Positions 1-5,012 of a stretch of 6,963 nucleotides of DNA are shown here, piece after piece. Origin of the DNA: an uncultured Rubrobacteraceae bacterium (GTDB lineage: Bacteria > Actinomycetota > Rubrobacteria > Rubrobacterales > Rubrobacteraceae); the NCBI GenBank assembly GCA_902805985.1, contig CADCUW010000167.1:1-6963 (forward strand). The letters are read 5' to 3'. The position numbers and the translations under genes were made by a program. A model generated the notes under the pieces. The model had not been told where the DNA came from and searched no databases. It saw only the letters and a program-made list of their open reading frames with translations. Position 1 is the stretch's first letter, and every line of letters begins with the position of its first letter.

Positions 1-951
1 CCGGAGAACGAACTGTCGAGGACCCCGATAAGGGAGATGGGCCGCTTCTACCACGAGGCGGTCGACATAGACCCGAGGACCGGGACCGCCTACCTCACCG
101 AGGACGACTTCGAGGGCCTCATAGACGACGAGGACCCGAACCTCGACACCCGCCGCAGCTACTTCTACCGCTTCCTCCCCAACAACCGCAGGCAGCGCCC
201 CGGCGCCCTGCAGCAGGGGGGCACGCTGCAGGTGGCCAAGCTCGACGAGGCGCCAGACGACGCCGACTTCGTCGACCAGAACCAGGCCTTCACCGTCCGC
301 TGGATCACGGTGGACCCCGAGACCCCGCGCGACGACGCCTTGGCGGCCGACGCGACGCGCTTCAACCGCCTGGAGGGCGCCTTCTTCAAGGGCGGGGCGT
401 TCTGGTTCGACGACACCGCGGGTGGCGAGAGCCGCCTGGGCCAGATATTTCGCTACCTGCCGGCGACCAACACCATAGAGCTCTTCTACGAGGGCACCGA
501 CAAAAACCGGCTAGAGAGCCCTGACAACATAACGATCACGCCCTGGGGCGACCTGTGGGTGGCCGAGGACGGCGACTTCGGCAACCGCATCATCGGCTTT
601 ACCCCCGAGGGGCGCTCCTACGTGTTCGCCAACAACCGCGTCCCGTTCCAGAGCTCCCCGGGCGTGCCGGCCGGCGACCCCGGCGAGCGCTCTGAGTTCG
701 CGGGCCCCACGTTCTCGCCGGACGGCCAGACCTTCTTCGTCAACATACAGAGCCCGGGGATCACCTACGCGGTGTGGGGCCCCTTCAAGGAGCCGAGCGC
801 GGCCAGGCAGCGCCAGATGGCCCACGCCGACGCGCCTAAGGACCTGCGCCCGCGCGTCTCGGGCGAACTCTCGGAGGCCGCCCAACGCTACGGCATGACC
901 GAGCCCGAGGCCGCCGCCTACGACCGCCTCGGTGTGCCACTGGTGGTCTGA
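1..951 (+). CDS. Alkaline phosphatase of the PhoX / DUF839 family, 3' part of the gene
   Basis: The reading frame is open from base 1, so the gene starts outside the window; 316 C-terminal residues are present. PhoX-type enzymes are metal-dependent secreted phosphomonoesterases built on a beta-propeller that release phosphate from organic esters. The family blocks are visible in order: HEAV and the DPRTG-x-AYLTED strand (about residues 18-35), YRFLP (about 56-60), RLEGAFF (about 123-129), a GGESRLGQIFRY strand, SPDNITI and WVAEDGD (about 174-192), and the closing SEFAGPTFSPDG-to-VNIQSPGITYAVWGPF stretch (about 226-261). A charged tail of about 55 residues after WGPF ends in YDRLGVPLVV and lies outside the usual propeller. 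The signal peptide, expected to be Tat-type, is off the window. No frameshift is seen and the gene looks functional. The family call is secure; the exact substrate (phosphate esters or a phosphodiester) is not shown by the sequence. Confidence 0.88.
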   Translation, partial: PENELSRTPIREMGRFYHEAVDIDPRTGTAYLTEDDFEGLIDDEDPNLDTRRSYFYRFLPNNRRQRPGALQQGGTLQVAKLDEAPDDADFVDQNQAFTVRWITVDPETPRDDALAADATRFNRLEGAFFKGGAFWFDDTAGGESRLGQIFRYLPATNTIELFYEGTDKNRLESPDNITITPWGDLWVAEDGDFGNRIIGFTPEGRSYVFANNRVPFQSSPGVPAGDPGERSEFAGPTFSPDGQTFFVNIQSPGITYAVWGPFKEPSAARQRQMAHADAPKDLRPRVSGELSEAAQRYGMTEPEAAAYDRLGVPLVV

Positions 952-982
952 CGGGCTGCATCGGAGAAGGGTCGCCCTAACT

Positions 983-1013
983 GGCCGGGTCCCAAAGGGA
1001 CCCGGCCGTTTTC
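983..1013 (+). terminator. Intrinsic terminator of the phosphatase gene
   Basis: A perfect 11-bp stem, GGCCGGGTCCC, a loop of three A, and its exact complement (983-1007) are followed by GTTTTC. It starts 32 bases after the stop codon. This is the clearest Rho-independent terminator in the window and separates the phosphatase from the decayed stretch to its right. Confidence 0.9.
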
Positions 1014-1067
1014 GTACTCGGGTGTCGGAGAAACCGGTCGGAGACGAGGTTCGGACGTCGGCCTTTC

Positions 1068-1778
1068 CTAAACCTTAGAGCCCGTGCGAGACCGATCGTC
1101 CAATGAGAGAGCTCCCTGCCTCAGCGAGGCACGCTGGGGTTCCGCCCCCGCGAGCGGACGCGCGGGGCCACCTCCCGCAGCAGCCCCTCCAGGCTCCCTT
1201 TCCCCGCGACGTGGCGGAACTCCGTGGCCTACTTTTCGTCGCCCAGCACGAGCACGGCTGTCTGGTCGCGCTCGAGGTCCGTGCCCACCGTTGGGACGCT
1301 GAAGTCGGGCACGAGGTCGAGGACGTCTGGGAAAGCCCGGGTCGCTTAGGCGACCGCCCTCTCGATCTCCTCCCCGCGGAAGGCCCGGGGCCGGAAGTTG
1401 ATCGGCATCTTGCCCCAGTACATCGTCTCGTATCCCTTGCGTGCCCCGGCCATCCGCAATCCCCTCCTCCGCGCGCCGGGAACGCCCTCCTCTAGGGGGC
1501 GCCCGCGCCCTGTGGGTAGCCGGTCGCACCACTGGCTCGCCCGCCCCGCCCACGATCAGGTCGCCGCCGCCGTTGCCCTCGACCCGGTCGTCGCCGAGGC
1601 CGCCGTAGAGGCCGGGGACCAGCGGCCCGATGCCGAAGCCGGGGTCGCCGCCGCCCCGGCCTTCTATGGCGTCGCCCTCGGCGGTGCCGCCTACCGTGTT
1701 GGGGGAGGCGTCGCCGATAAAGGTCGCCGCCATCGCCATCACCGTGGCCGTCGCCCCCAGCTTCACCGTTCCACGCAT
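1068..1778 (-). CDS. Degraded RTX-type (glycine/aspartate repeat) secreted protein; only the first ~81 codons are credible
   Basis: From ATG at 1778 the protein begins MRGTVKLGATATVMAMAATF, a short basic start and hydrophobic segment typical of a signal peptide. It continues into glycine/aspartate repeats resembling the GGxGxDxxx calcium-binding nonapeptide: GGTAEGDAIEGRGGGD (about residues 30-45), YGGLGDDRVEGNGGGDLIVGGAG (about 58-80). Family members fold into calcium-loaded beta-rolls after secretion. After about residue 81 (near base 1536) the frame turns into low-complexity Arg/Pro/Gly sequence and runs, out of phase, through the dead 110-codon gene to a nominal stop at 1068. A frameshift near 1540 would instead end the protein at a TAG at 1494-1492, just before the next gene's ribosome site, which suggests an old two-gene arrangement. 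Several repeats have lost key residues (GFGIGPLVPG replaces one). There is no good ribosome binding site. Probably a pseudogene or truncated relic. Confidence 0.45.
   Translation of the reverse strand: MRGTVKLGATATVMAMAATFIGDASPNTVGGTAEGDAIEGRGGGDPGFGIGPLVPGLYGGLGDDRVEGNGGGDLIVGGAGEPVVRPATHRARAPPRGGRSRRAEEGIADGRGTQGIRDDVLGQDADQLPAPGLPRGGDREGGRLSDPGFPRRPRPRARLQRPNGGHGPRARPDSRARAGRRKVGHGVPPRRGEREPGGAAAGGGPARPLAGAEPQRASLRQGALSLDDRSRTGSKV
1121..1453 (-). pseudogene. Small hypothetical protein gene (110 codons) with two in-frame stops
   Basis: On the minus strand an ATG at 1453 is preceded by a good Shine-Dalgarno (GGAGGAGGGG, spacing about 7). It opens a frame reading MAGARKGYETMYWGKMPINF and on to ERAVA, then TAA at 1348-1346. 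The same frame continues without shift as ATRAFPDVLDLVPDFSVPTV and further to VLVLGDEK, then TAG at 1231-1229, and again in the same frame as ATEFRHVAGKGSLEGLLREV until a TGA at 1123-1121. All three segments have very GC-rich third positions and sensible protein composition, whereas the other minus-strand frames here are arginine/glycine/proline-rich noise. The simplest reading is one 110-codon gene inactivated by two nonsense changes. I do not recognise the family, so no function is given. A 35-residue peptide could still be made from the first segment. Confidence 0.6.
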
Positions 1779-2069
1779 CCGCGAGCCGAAGGGGATACTT
1801 GAGGCCAGGCACCGGCTCCCCGCTACGGACGGACCCGCGAGGCCGCGAGGCTGGCGGCGTGGGAGCGATCGCGCGCCGTCGAGCGCCTCGCAACTCGAGG
1901 CCCACGAAAGTGCGGGGTCGGACGCTACCCCCAGGGGCTCCCCTACTCACCGATCCGCGAGGGTTCCCCCAAGCAAGGATGAACCGGCGGTCGAGGTCAG
2001 CATATAGGGGAGGCCCCGGCGCCGCTCCACTCCCTCTAGCGCCTGCTGCAAAGCCCCGGGGCCCGGTGC
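1779..2069. other. Spacer without a convincing gene
   Basis: About 290 bases lie between the divergently oriented RTX relic and the helix-turn-helix gene. Frames that stay open here on either strand give only Arg/Pro/Gly/Ser-rich translations without coding-like third positions. One AT-rich patch, CATATAG near 2000-2006, could be part of a promoter in either direction, but no matching -35 was found. Nothing else stands out. Confidence 0.5.
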
Positions 2070-2075
2070 TACGCT
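2046..2075 (+). promoter_or_regulatory. Probable promoter for a leaderless transcript of the helix-turn-helix gene
   Basis: TACGCT at 2070-2075 fits the actinobacterial TAnnnT -10 element and carries an extended TG (2067-2068). A weak -35 candidate, CTGCAA at 2046-2051, sits 18 bases upstream. The GTG at 2083 begins seven bases after the -10, where transcription would be expected to start, and no Shine-Dalgarno precedes it. This is the usual geometry of leaderless mRNAs in actinobacteria. Confidence 0.5.
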
Positions 2076-2082
2076 ACCGGCC

Positions 2083-2555
2083 GTGGATCAGGGTACACCG
2101 CACGGGCGTCTTGGAACGGGGATCGCGGACGCGCCCGCGAATTCTGGACGGGTGACGACGGAGGTAGTCGCGAGGGCGATCCGCGTTGGTCCGCGGAAGA
2201 TCCGGCACTACGTCGGGCGCGGTAGGCTTGGGGCTAAATCGCAGGGTGAGGGGGCAAACCGGAGGTGGCTGGTCTCCGCGGATAGCCTGCATGCGCGAAG
2301 GGCACCGCGACCGGACGCGCGGACGGTCCGCGGGCCCACCGGCAACCTGGCGGACGTGCTACGGGCCATAGCGGCGAGGCTGGAGGAGAGGGCGGCGGGG
2401 GCCGCGCAGCTCAGGATCCTCTGGCGCTCACCGCCCGGGCCCAAAGTACGGTGGAGGAGGCTGAGCGGCTTAGGGAGAAGCGCGACGGTTTGAAAGACGA
2501 GCTATAAGTCGAGCGCTCGGCTTCCAGGTTCTGGCGAAGGTTATTCGGAGGATAG
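2083..2555 (+). pseudogene. Helix-turn-helix plus coiled-coil protein gene, broken by a frameshift and a nonsense codon
   Basis: From GTG 2083 the frame reads an N-terminal tail, then a DNA-binding segment like excisionase/MerR-type winged helices: TTEVVARAIRVGPRKIRHYV (about residues 25-44) followed by GRGRLGAKSQGEGANRRWLV and SADSL, then a helical stretch DVLRAIAARLEERAAGAAQL. Near 2411-2421 the sense passes to the -1 frame, which reads LALTARAQSTVEEAERLREK and RDGLKDEL, a coiled coil, before TAA at 2505-2507. The same frame goes on as VERSASRFWRRLFGG and stops at TAG 2553-2555. One lost base plus a GAA-to-TAA change explain both breaks. Without repair the unshifted frame ends at TGA 2491-2493 after 136 residues, keeping the DNA-binding part but losing the coiled coil and tail. 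A start at GTG 2152 is possible, but the promoter geometry favours 2083. It is followed nine bases later by a small membrane protein gene, and the same pairing recurs in decayed form to the right. The target DNA is unknown. Confidence 0.7.
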
Positions 2556-2564
2556 GGGGCGAAC

Positions 2565-2909
2565 GTGTCGCAACGATCGTGGGAGAACATCGAGGCGCCC
2601 GTGGAGGGCGCGCAGGGAGGGCTGGCGGTCCTCGGGGGGTGGGCTCGAGGGCTGTTGACCGTGCCCCAGTTCGCCCCGTGGTGGGTGTTGCTCCCTTGCC
2701 TGCTTGCCGCGGCGCTGTCCGTATGGCTCGCCGTGGAAGGAACCCGCCCTTGGTGGCAGCTCGCCCCCCTGGTCGCCTTGTTTTCCCCGTTGGTTCTGGC
2801 GGGGGCGATGGTGGCGGCGGTCACGGTGGCGGTGCTGATACCCGAAGCGCTGCCCAGGATGGGCGACGCCTACCAGGCCCTCGTCGCCCTCCTCCGGCCG
2901 GGGCGCTAG
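2565..2909 (+). CDS. Small membrane protein, two predicted transmembrane helices, unknown function
   Basis: The frame starts at GTG 2565 with a G-rich ribosome site (GGAGG at 2547-2551 and GGGGG just before the start) and encodes 114 residues. After a soluble, mildly charged N-terminus of about 30 residues come two hydrophobic segments. The first is FAPWWVLLPCLLAAALSVWL (about 36-55). The second runs LAPLVALFSPLVLAGAMVAA (about 66-85) and continues to about 92. A short basic tail ends in RPGR. No known family is recognised. It begins nine bases after the last stop of the broken helix-turn-helix/coiled-coil gene, so it was probably co-transcribed with it. Third positions are GC-rich in this frame and the overlapping frames give low-complexity Arg/Gly/Pro protein, which supports this frame. 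A role as membrane partner of the upstream DNA-binding protein is only a guess from position. Confidence 0.7.
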   Translation: MSQRSWENIEAPVEGAQGGLAVLGGWARGLLTVPQFAPWWVLLPCLLAAALSVWLAVEGTRPWWQLAPLVALFSPLVLAGAMVAAVTVAVLIPEALPRMGDAYQALVALLRPGR

Positions 2910-2933
2910 GCGGTCCCATTCTTGTTGCGCCCT

Positions 2934-3198
2934 GTGGAGTTATGCGTGGGAGAGGAATGCGGGGCTAGGAGACGGGCGGATACCATCCTCGGCCAGCTCT
3001 CCACGGCCAACACGGAGCAGGTCCGCACCATCCGGGCTAGGTCCCGCAAAGGGTACCAGAAGACGCCGAGACGATCGAGAATGAGCCGGAGGCATCGCGG
3101 AACCCAGGCCCGACACCACGCAGGAGCGCAAAGCGAGCGAAGCGAAGCTGTGGGGGCGCAGGGGCCGCGGAGCTTGTGGTGACGCATTCTGAGGATAG
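2934..3198 (+). pseudogene. Remnant of a second coiled-coil gene (C-terminal part only)
   Basis: The segment starting near 2934 reads RRRADTILGQLSTANTEQVR then TIRA in one frame, resembling the R-x-DTIIxQLxxAN helix common in coiled-coil DNA-binding proteins. After an indel near 3030 the sense continues in another frame as VPEDAETIENEPEASRNPGP. The first frame resumes with AVGAQGPRSLW, TGA at 3179-3181, and then the bases of an eroded R-R-L-F-G-G ending. That end aligns with the FWRRLFGG end of the gene at 2083-2555, with a 2-base loss, and with its GAGGATAG stop region. No N-terminal helix-turn-helix is left: the previous gene ends only 25 bases upstream. I read this as the decayed tail of a relative of the first coiled-coil gene. 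The alternative, a real 86-residue protein from a start at 2922, is less likely because its middle is Arg/Ser/His-rich noise. Confidence 0.5.
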
Positions 3199-3207
3199 GA
3201 GCGAATC

Positions 3208-3384
3208 GTGTCGTTCAACGTCAGAAGAGTCTCCGCCCTGGCCGTGGTGTTGCTCGGCTCGACCTTTGGTGGCTTGCTAGCGGTGGCTCTCTCGGACACG
3301 CGGCTGGTAGCCATCGTTGGTGTAGTGCTCGGCGCAGTGGTGGGAATAGTATTCGTACTAATCTGGGCGCATCAAAGCCCTTGA
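3208..3384 (+). CDS. Very small membrane protein (58 residues), unknown function
   Basis: GTG at 3208 follows a GGAG at 3198-3201 with good spacing and opens a 58-codon frame ending in TGA at 3382-3384. The protein starts MSFNVRRVSA, then has two hydrophobic segments, LAVVLLGSTFGGLLAVAL (about 11-28) and VAIVGVVLGAVVGIVFVLIW (about 34-53), joined by a short SDTR turn, and ends AHQSP. This is a hairpin of two membrane helices with a basic N-terminus, so both ends are probably cytoplasmic. It sits exactly where the first membrane protein sits relative to a coiled-coil gene end, with a closely similar start region (compare 2543-2570 and 3186-3213). No family is recognised. The clean amphipathic layout and ribosome site argue that it is real despite its size. 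Confidence 0.6.
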   Translation: MSFNVRRVSALAVVLLGSTFGGLLAVALSDTRLVAIVGVVLGAVVGIVFVLIWAHQSP

Positions 3385-3456
3385 CAAGCCCGCGAACGGC
3401 CGCGCACCGCCGATCGTGGTGGTATAGGGGCTGTGTGTATAAGAGGAGGCAAGAGC

Positions 3457-4029
3457 ATGGAGGGGATTCTCGACCGCGTCCGCCATGGGGCGTACGACCC
3501 GCCGGCGGTCCCATCGGAGAACGCGGGCGGGCCGGCCGAAGAGGGGAACGGGCTCAGGGTGACCAGCGAGATCGTGGCGGTCGTCTCCGCGAGCGTGTTA
3601 GCCGGTGGCGGGGCCGGCATGCTGGCCGGAGTTGCGCTTGGGGCCATCAACCCGTTCGCCCTAGGGAGCATCGGCGTGGTGGTAGGCGCCGGCGCATCGG
3701 TCCCCCTCACAAGCTTTATTGTTGCTCGGGAGGCCCCGCGGGGGCCACGGTGGCGTAGGCTCTTCGGAGCCGAGCAAAAGGTACGGTTGGATCGGACTGT
3801 CTACGAGGTGCGCGAAGAGTTTTTCGGCCACCGCGAGGTCGCGGAAGGCCAGCGCGAGCACGACCGAGGCGACAGCGAGCAAGCAAGCCGGGGGCGGGAA
3901 GCGAACCGCGAGGCGTCCAAGAGGCTGCAGAACGGTGTTCCGGAGGGCGGAAAAAACGACCGGGGCGATGAGGAGCGGCGGAAGCGTTCGCGTCTACGAT
4001 GGGTGGTGGACGTGCGGGGCCCTCGATGA
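3457..4029 (+). CDS. Glycine-rich membrane protein with charged C-terminal domain, unknown function
   Basis: ATG 3457 is chosen over the upstream GTG 3433 because AGGAGG lies at 3444-3449 with ideal spacing; this gives 190 residues. Order: a soluble N-terminus (1-35), two glycine/alanine-rich hydrophobic segments (about 39-63 and 69-90, with the hinge AINPFALG), a basic motif PRWRRLFGAEQ (about 97-107), then a highly charged, mainly helical region. The W-R-R-L-F-G motif is the same short sequence that ends the broken coiled-coil gene upstream. The last 24 residues, after the A6 tract at 3951-3956, have poorer third positions than the +1 frame, which carries the next feature. The true protein may therefore be a fusion, 3457 to 4186, interrupted by a one-base indel or joined by slippage. 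No family is recognised. Confidence 0.62.
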   Translation: MEGILDRVRHGAYDPPAVPSENAGGPAEEGNGLRVTSEIVAVVSASVLAGGGAGMLAGVALGAINPFALGSIGVVVGAGASVPLTSFIVAREAPRGPRWRRLFGAEQKVRLDRTVYEVREEFFGHREVAEGQREHDRGDSEQASRGREANREASKRLQNGVPEGGKNDRGDEERRKRSRLRWVVDVRGPR

Positions 4030-4186
4030 GTTCGAGGAGCAGGAGGGGACGACGGACCGCTACTCGGCGCGCAACCCCATTACGGTAGACCGATCGGACG
4101 CAGCGATAGCTCGCGAGATGATCAAGGTGGTCCGGCGCTCCGTCGAGCGGCACGGCGGCACCCGCCGTGGTCGGCCGAGGGAGTAG
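3968..4186 (+). CDS. 72-residue hypothetical protein, possibly the displaced C-terminus of the preceding gene
   Basis: ATG 3968 opens a frame reading MRSGGSVRVYDGWWTCGALD, then EFEEQEGTTDRYSARNPITV and DRSDAAIAREMIKVVRRSVE with a basic tail. Composition and third positions look coding, better than the overlapping end of the previous gene, with which it shares 62 bases. It lacks a convincing ribosome site (GGAGGG is 20 bases away), so it may depend on coupling, or it may be the +1-frame continuation of the previous gene. Removing one A from the A6 run at 3951-3956 gives a continuous frame through to 4186. One base separates its stop from the next start (4188), so it belongs to the same operon. 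No family or motif is recognised; the final helix resembles a basic nucleic-acid-facing helix, but this is not diagnostic. Confidence 0.5.
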   Translation: MRSGGSVRVYDGWWTCGALDEFEEQEGTTDRYSARNPITVDRSDAAIAREMIKVVRRSVERHGGTRRGRPRE

Positions 4187-4187
4187 C

Positions 4188-4547
4188 GTGCTGGAGATCA
4201 CGCTTGGTAGCGTAATCGCGGCATTGTTCGTGGCTGCAATCGTTGGCGCGATCAACCGCCTCTTCAAGCAAGAGAAGGCCGCACGGCTGCGGAGGCGGCG
4301 AGCAGAAGAAGAGGAGCGGCTGTTGGAAGAATTTTGCGCCCTGTCCCGGCGCAGACGAGGGGCGGCCGTGCTGCCGTCGAAGGCGGCAAATCAGGCGGGA
4401 CTTCTGCATTCGAGTGAGGCGTTAGAGCGCCTACGAAACGGAGGCTACGTCTCCCCGATCTCCGAGAGGCCGAACTACTTCGAACTCACCGAGAAAGGCT
4501 GGTCTAGGTGCCTGGACAACCAAAATTCTCGGGAGGTCGGACCGTAG
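4188..4547 (+). CDS. Membrane-anchored protein with a winged-helix-like C-terminal domain
   Basis: The chosen start is GTG 4188, preceded by GAGGGAG (4176-4182) and placed one base after the previous stop; GTG 4167 is in frame but lies inside the previous gene. The protein has 119 residues. An N-terminal hydrophobic helix, LEITLGSVIAALFVAAIVGA (about 2-21), is followed by a strongly charged helix rich in Arg and Glu (about 24-60). The C-terminal part, ALERLRNGGYVSPISERPNY then FELTEKGWSRCLD, has the pattern of a recognition helix plus beta-wing ending in LTEKG, as in MarR/PadR-like winged helices. One helix pair expected in a full winged-helix domain is short or divergent. The likely topology is a cytoplasmic DNA- or protein-binding domain tethered to the membrane. 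It ends the gene cluster. The domain call is pattern-based and moderate. Confidence 0.62.
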   Translation: MLEITLGSVIAALFVAAIVGAINRLFKQEKAARLRRRRAEEEERLLEEFCALSRRRRGAAVLPSKAANQAGLLHSSEALERLRNGGYVSPISERPNYFELTEKGWSRCLDNQNSREVGP

Positions 4548-4565
4548 CAAGTCGCAATCGCTTGC
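4547..4565 (+). terminator. Weak hairpin at the end of the small-gene cluster
   Basis: GCAAG (4547-4551) can pair with CTTGC (4561-4565), extended by one G-T pair, with a seven-base loop, followed by CACCTTTA. It overlaps the stop codon. The stem is short and the T run poor, so this is a marginal terminator candidate only. Confidence 0.25.
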
Positions 4566-4911
4566 CACCTTTACTCGTTGCATTCGCGTCGGCGCGGCGT
4601 GGTTGTCGGGGAAGGTCGGGTGAGCGAGTGGGCAACGGCAGGGCGACGCACGCTGGCGGAGAGTGCCGTCGGGAGCCGTGACTGTAGGCGGGCAACCTGT
4701 GGCAGCCGGGGCGGGTCACAGAGAGGGCACATCCGGGAAACCTCGACCGGACCTCCGAAAAGCCCCTTGGGGCGGCCTTCCGAGAGCGTGCCTCCCAAAG
4801 GCTTTGGCGGTTAGGGTCACGGATTTCGCCGAGGGTCTACCTGAGGTTGAAGTCTGGGTAGAAGGGACTTCACGTTGAAGCAACGGGTCTTGCGTGACAG
4901 AGTGGGCCAAC
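4566..4911. other. Spacer without a convincing gene, upstream of the riboswitch
   Basis: About 350 bases with no frame that looks coding: open frames on both strands translate to Arg/Gly/Pro-rich sequence without ribosome sites. A GCCCC-TT-GGGGC inverted repeat lies at 4762-4773, and GAAGTC / GACTTC inverted copies occur around 4850-4872. A promoter for the riboswitch transcript must lie here or just downstream. TTGAAG at 4875-4880, or GTGACA at 4894-4899 with TACGCT at 4920-4925 (spacing 20, too long), are weak candidates. Confidence 0.4.
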
Positions 4912-4930
4912 GGCGGAGGTACGCTCCGCC
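4912..4930 (+). promoter_or_regulatory. Hairpin immediately 5' of the riboswitch aptamer
   Basis: GGCGGAG (4912-4918), loop GTACG, CTCCGCC (4924-4930): a perfect seven-pair stem ending just before the aptamer. It could be a 5' stabilising hairpin of the leader or part of the promoter region, since TACGCT in its loop side resembles an actinobacterial -10. Confidence 0.45.
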
Positions 4931-5012
4931 ATCCTAGTAAAAGGCAAACCCGCCGCGAGGCGGGGGCGCAAAGCCACGGGTCTCCGCCGGAAGGAGACGG
5001 CCGGGCCGCCGA
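4931..5012 (+). ncRNA. Cyclic-di-GMP-I (GEMM-I) riboswitch aptamer
   Basis: The conserved GEMM-I blocks are present in order: AAAAGGCAAACC (about 4939-4950), a six-pair P2 stem CCCGCC / GGCGGG capped by the GNRA tetraloop GCGA (4949-4964), then GGCGCAAAGCCACGGG (4965-4980), a P3 stem GTCTCC / GGAGAC (4980-4985 with 4993-4998) and the closing GGCCGGGCCGCCG (4999-5011), which matches the family's AGCCGGGUUGCCG end. The class binds the second messenger c-di-GMP and controls downstream genes in cis. The aptamer lies about 150 bases upstream of the NlpC/P60 peptidase gene, same strand, with no gene between. Whether ligand binding raises or lowers expression cannot be read directly. A variant specificity (cGAMP) is possible in this class and depends on single bases I cannot assign confidently without an alignment. 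Confidence 0.88.

Noticed and set aside
511..885. A 124-codon minus-strand frame inside the phosphatase gene
   Set aside because: Arg/Ala/Gly-rich shadow of the PhoX frame, which has conserved family blocks along its full length.
1103..1495. A 130-codon plus-strand frame across the dead 110-codon gene
   Set aside because: It lies opposite the minus-strand frame that has the ribosome site and sensible protein sequence; its own translation is Pro/Arg/His-rich with no ribosome site. The absence of stops is a by-product of GC-rich third positions on the other strand.
2411..2824. A 137-codon minus-strand frame opposite the membrane protein gene
   Set aside because: Ser/Thr/Pro/Ala-rich shadow without a ribosome site; the plus strand encodes a clean two-helix membrane protein.
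3951..3971. The heptamer A-AAA-AAC as a programmed -1 frameshift site
   Set aside because: The -1 frame meets TGA at 3969-3971 almost at once, so it would add nothing; only the +1 frame leads to a sensible protein.
3716..4267. A 183-codon minus-strand frame across three plus-strand genes
   Set aside because: It spans gene boundaries and is Pro/Arg/Ala-rich; the plus-strand genes have ribosome sites and operon spacing.
4931..5012. The leader as a ydaO (c-di-AMP) riboswitch, the usual class for actinobacterial cell-wall hydrolases
   Set aside because: The diagnostic ydaO blocks are absent, while the GGCAAACC, CGCAAAGCC and CCGGGCCGCC blocks and the GNRA-capped P2 stem fit GEMM-I.
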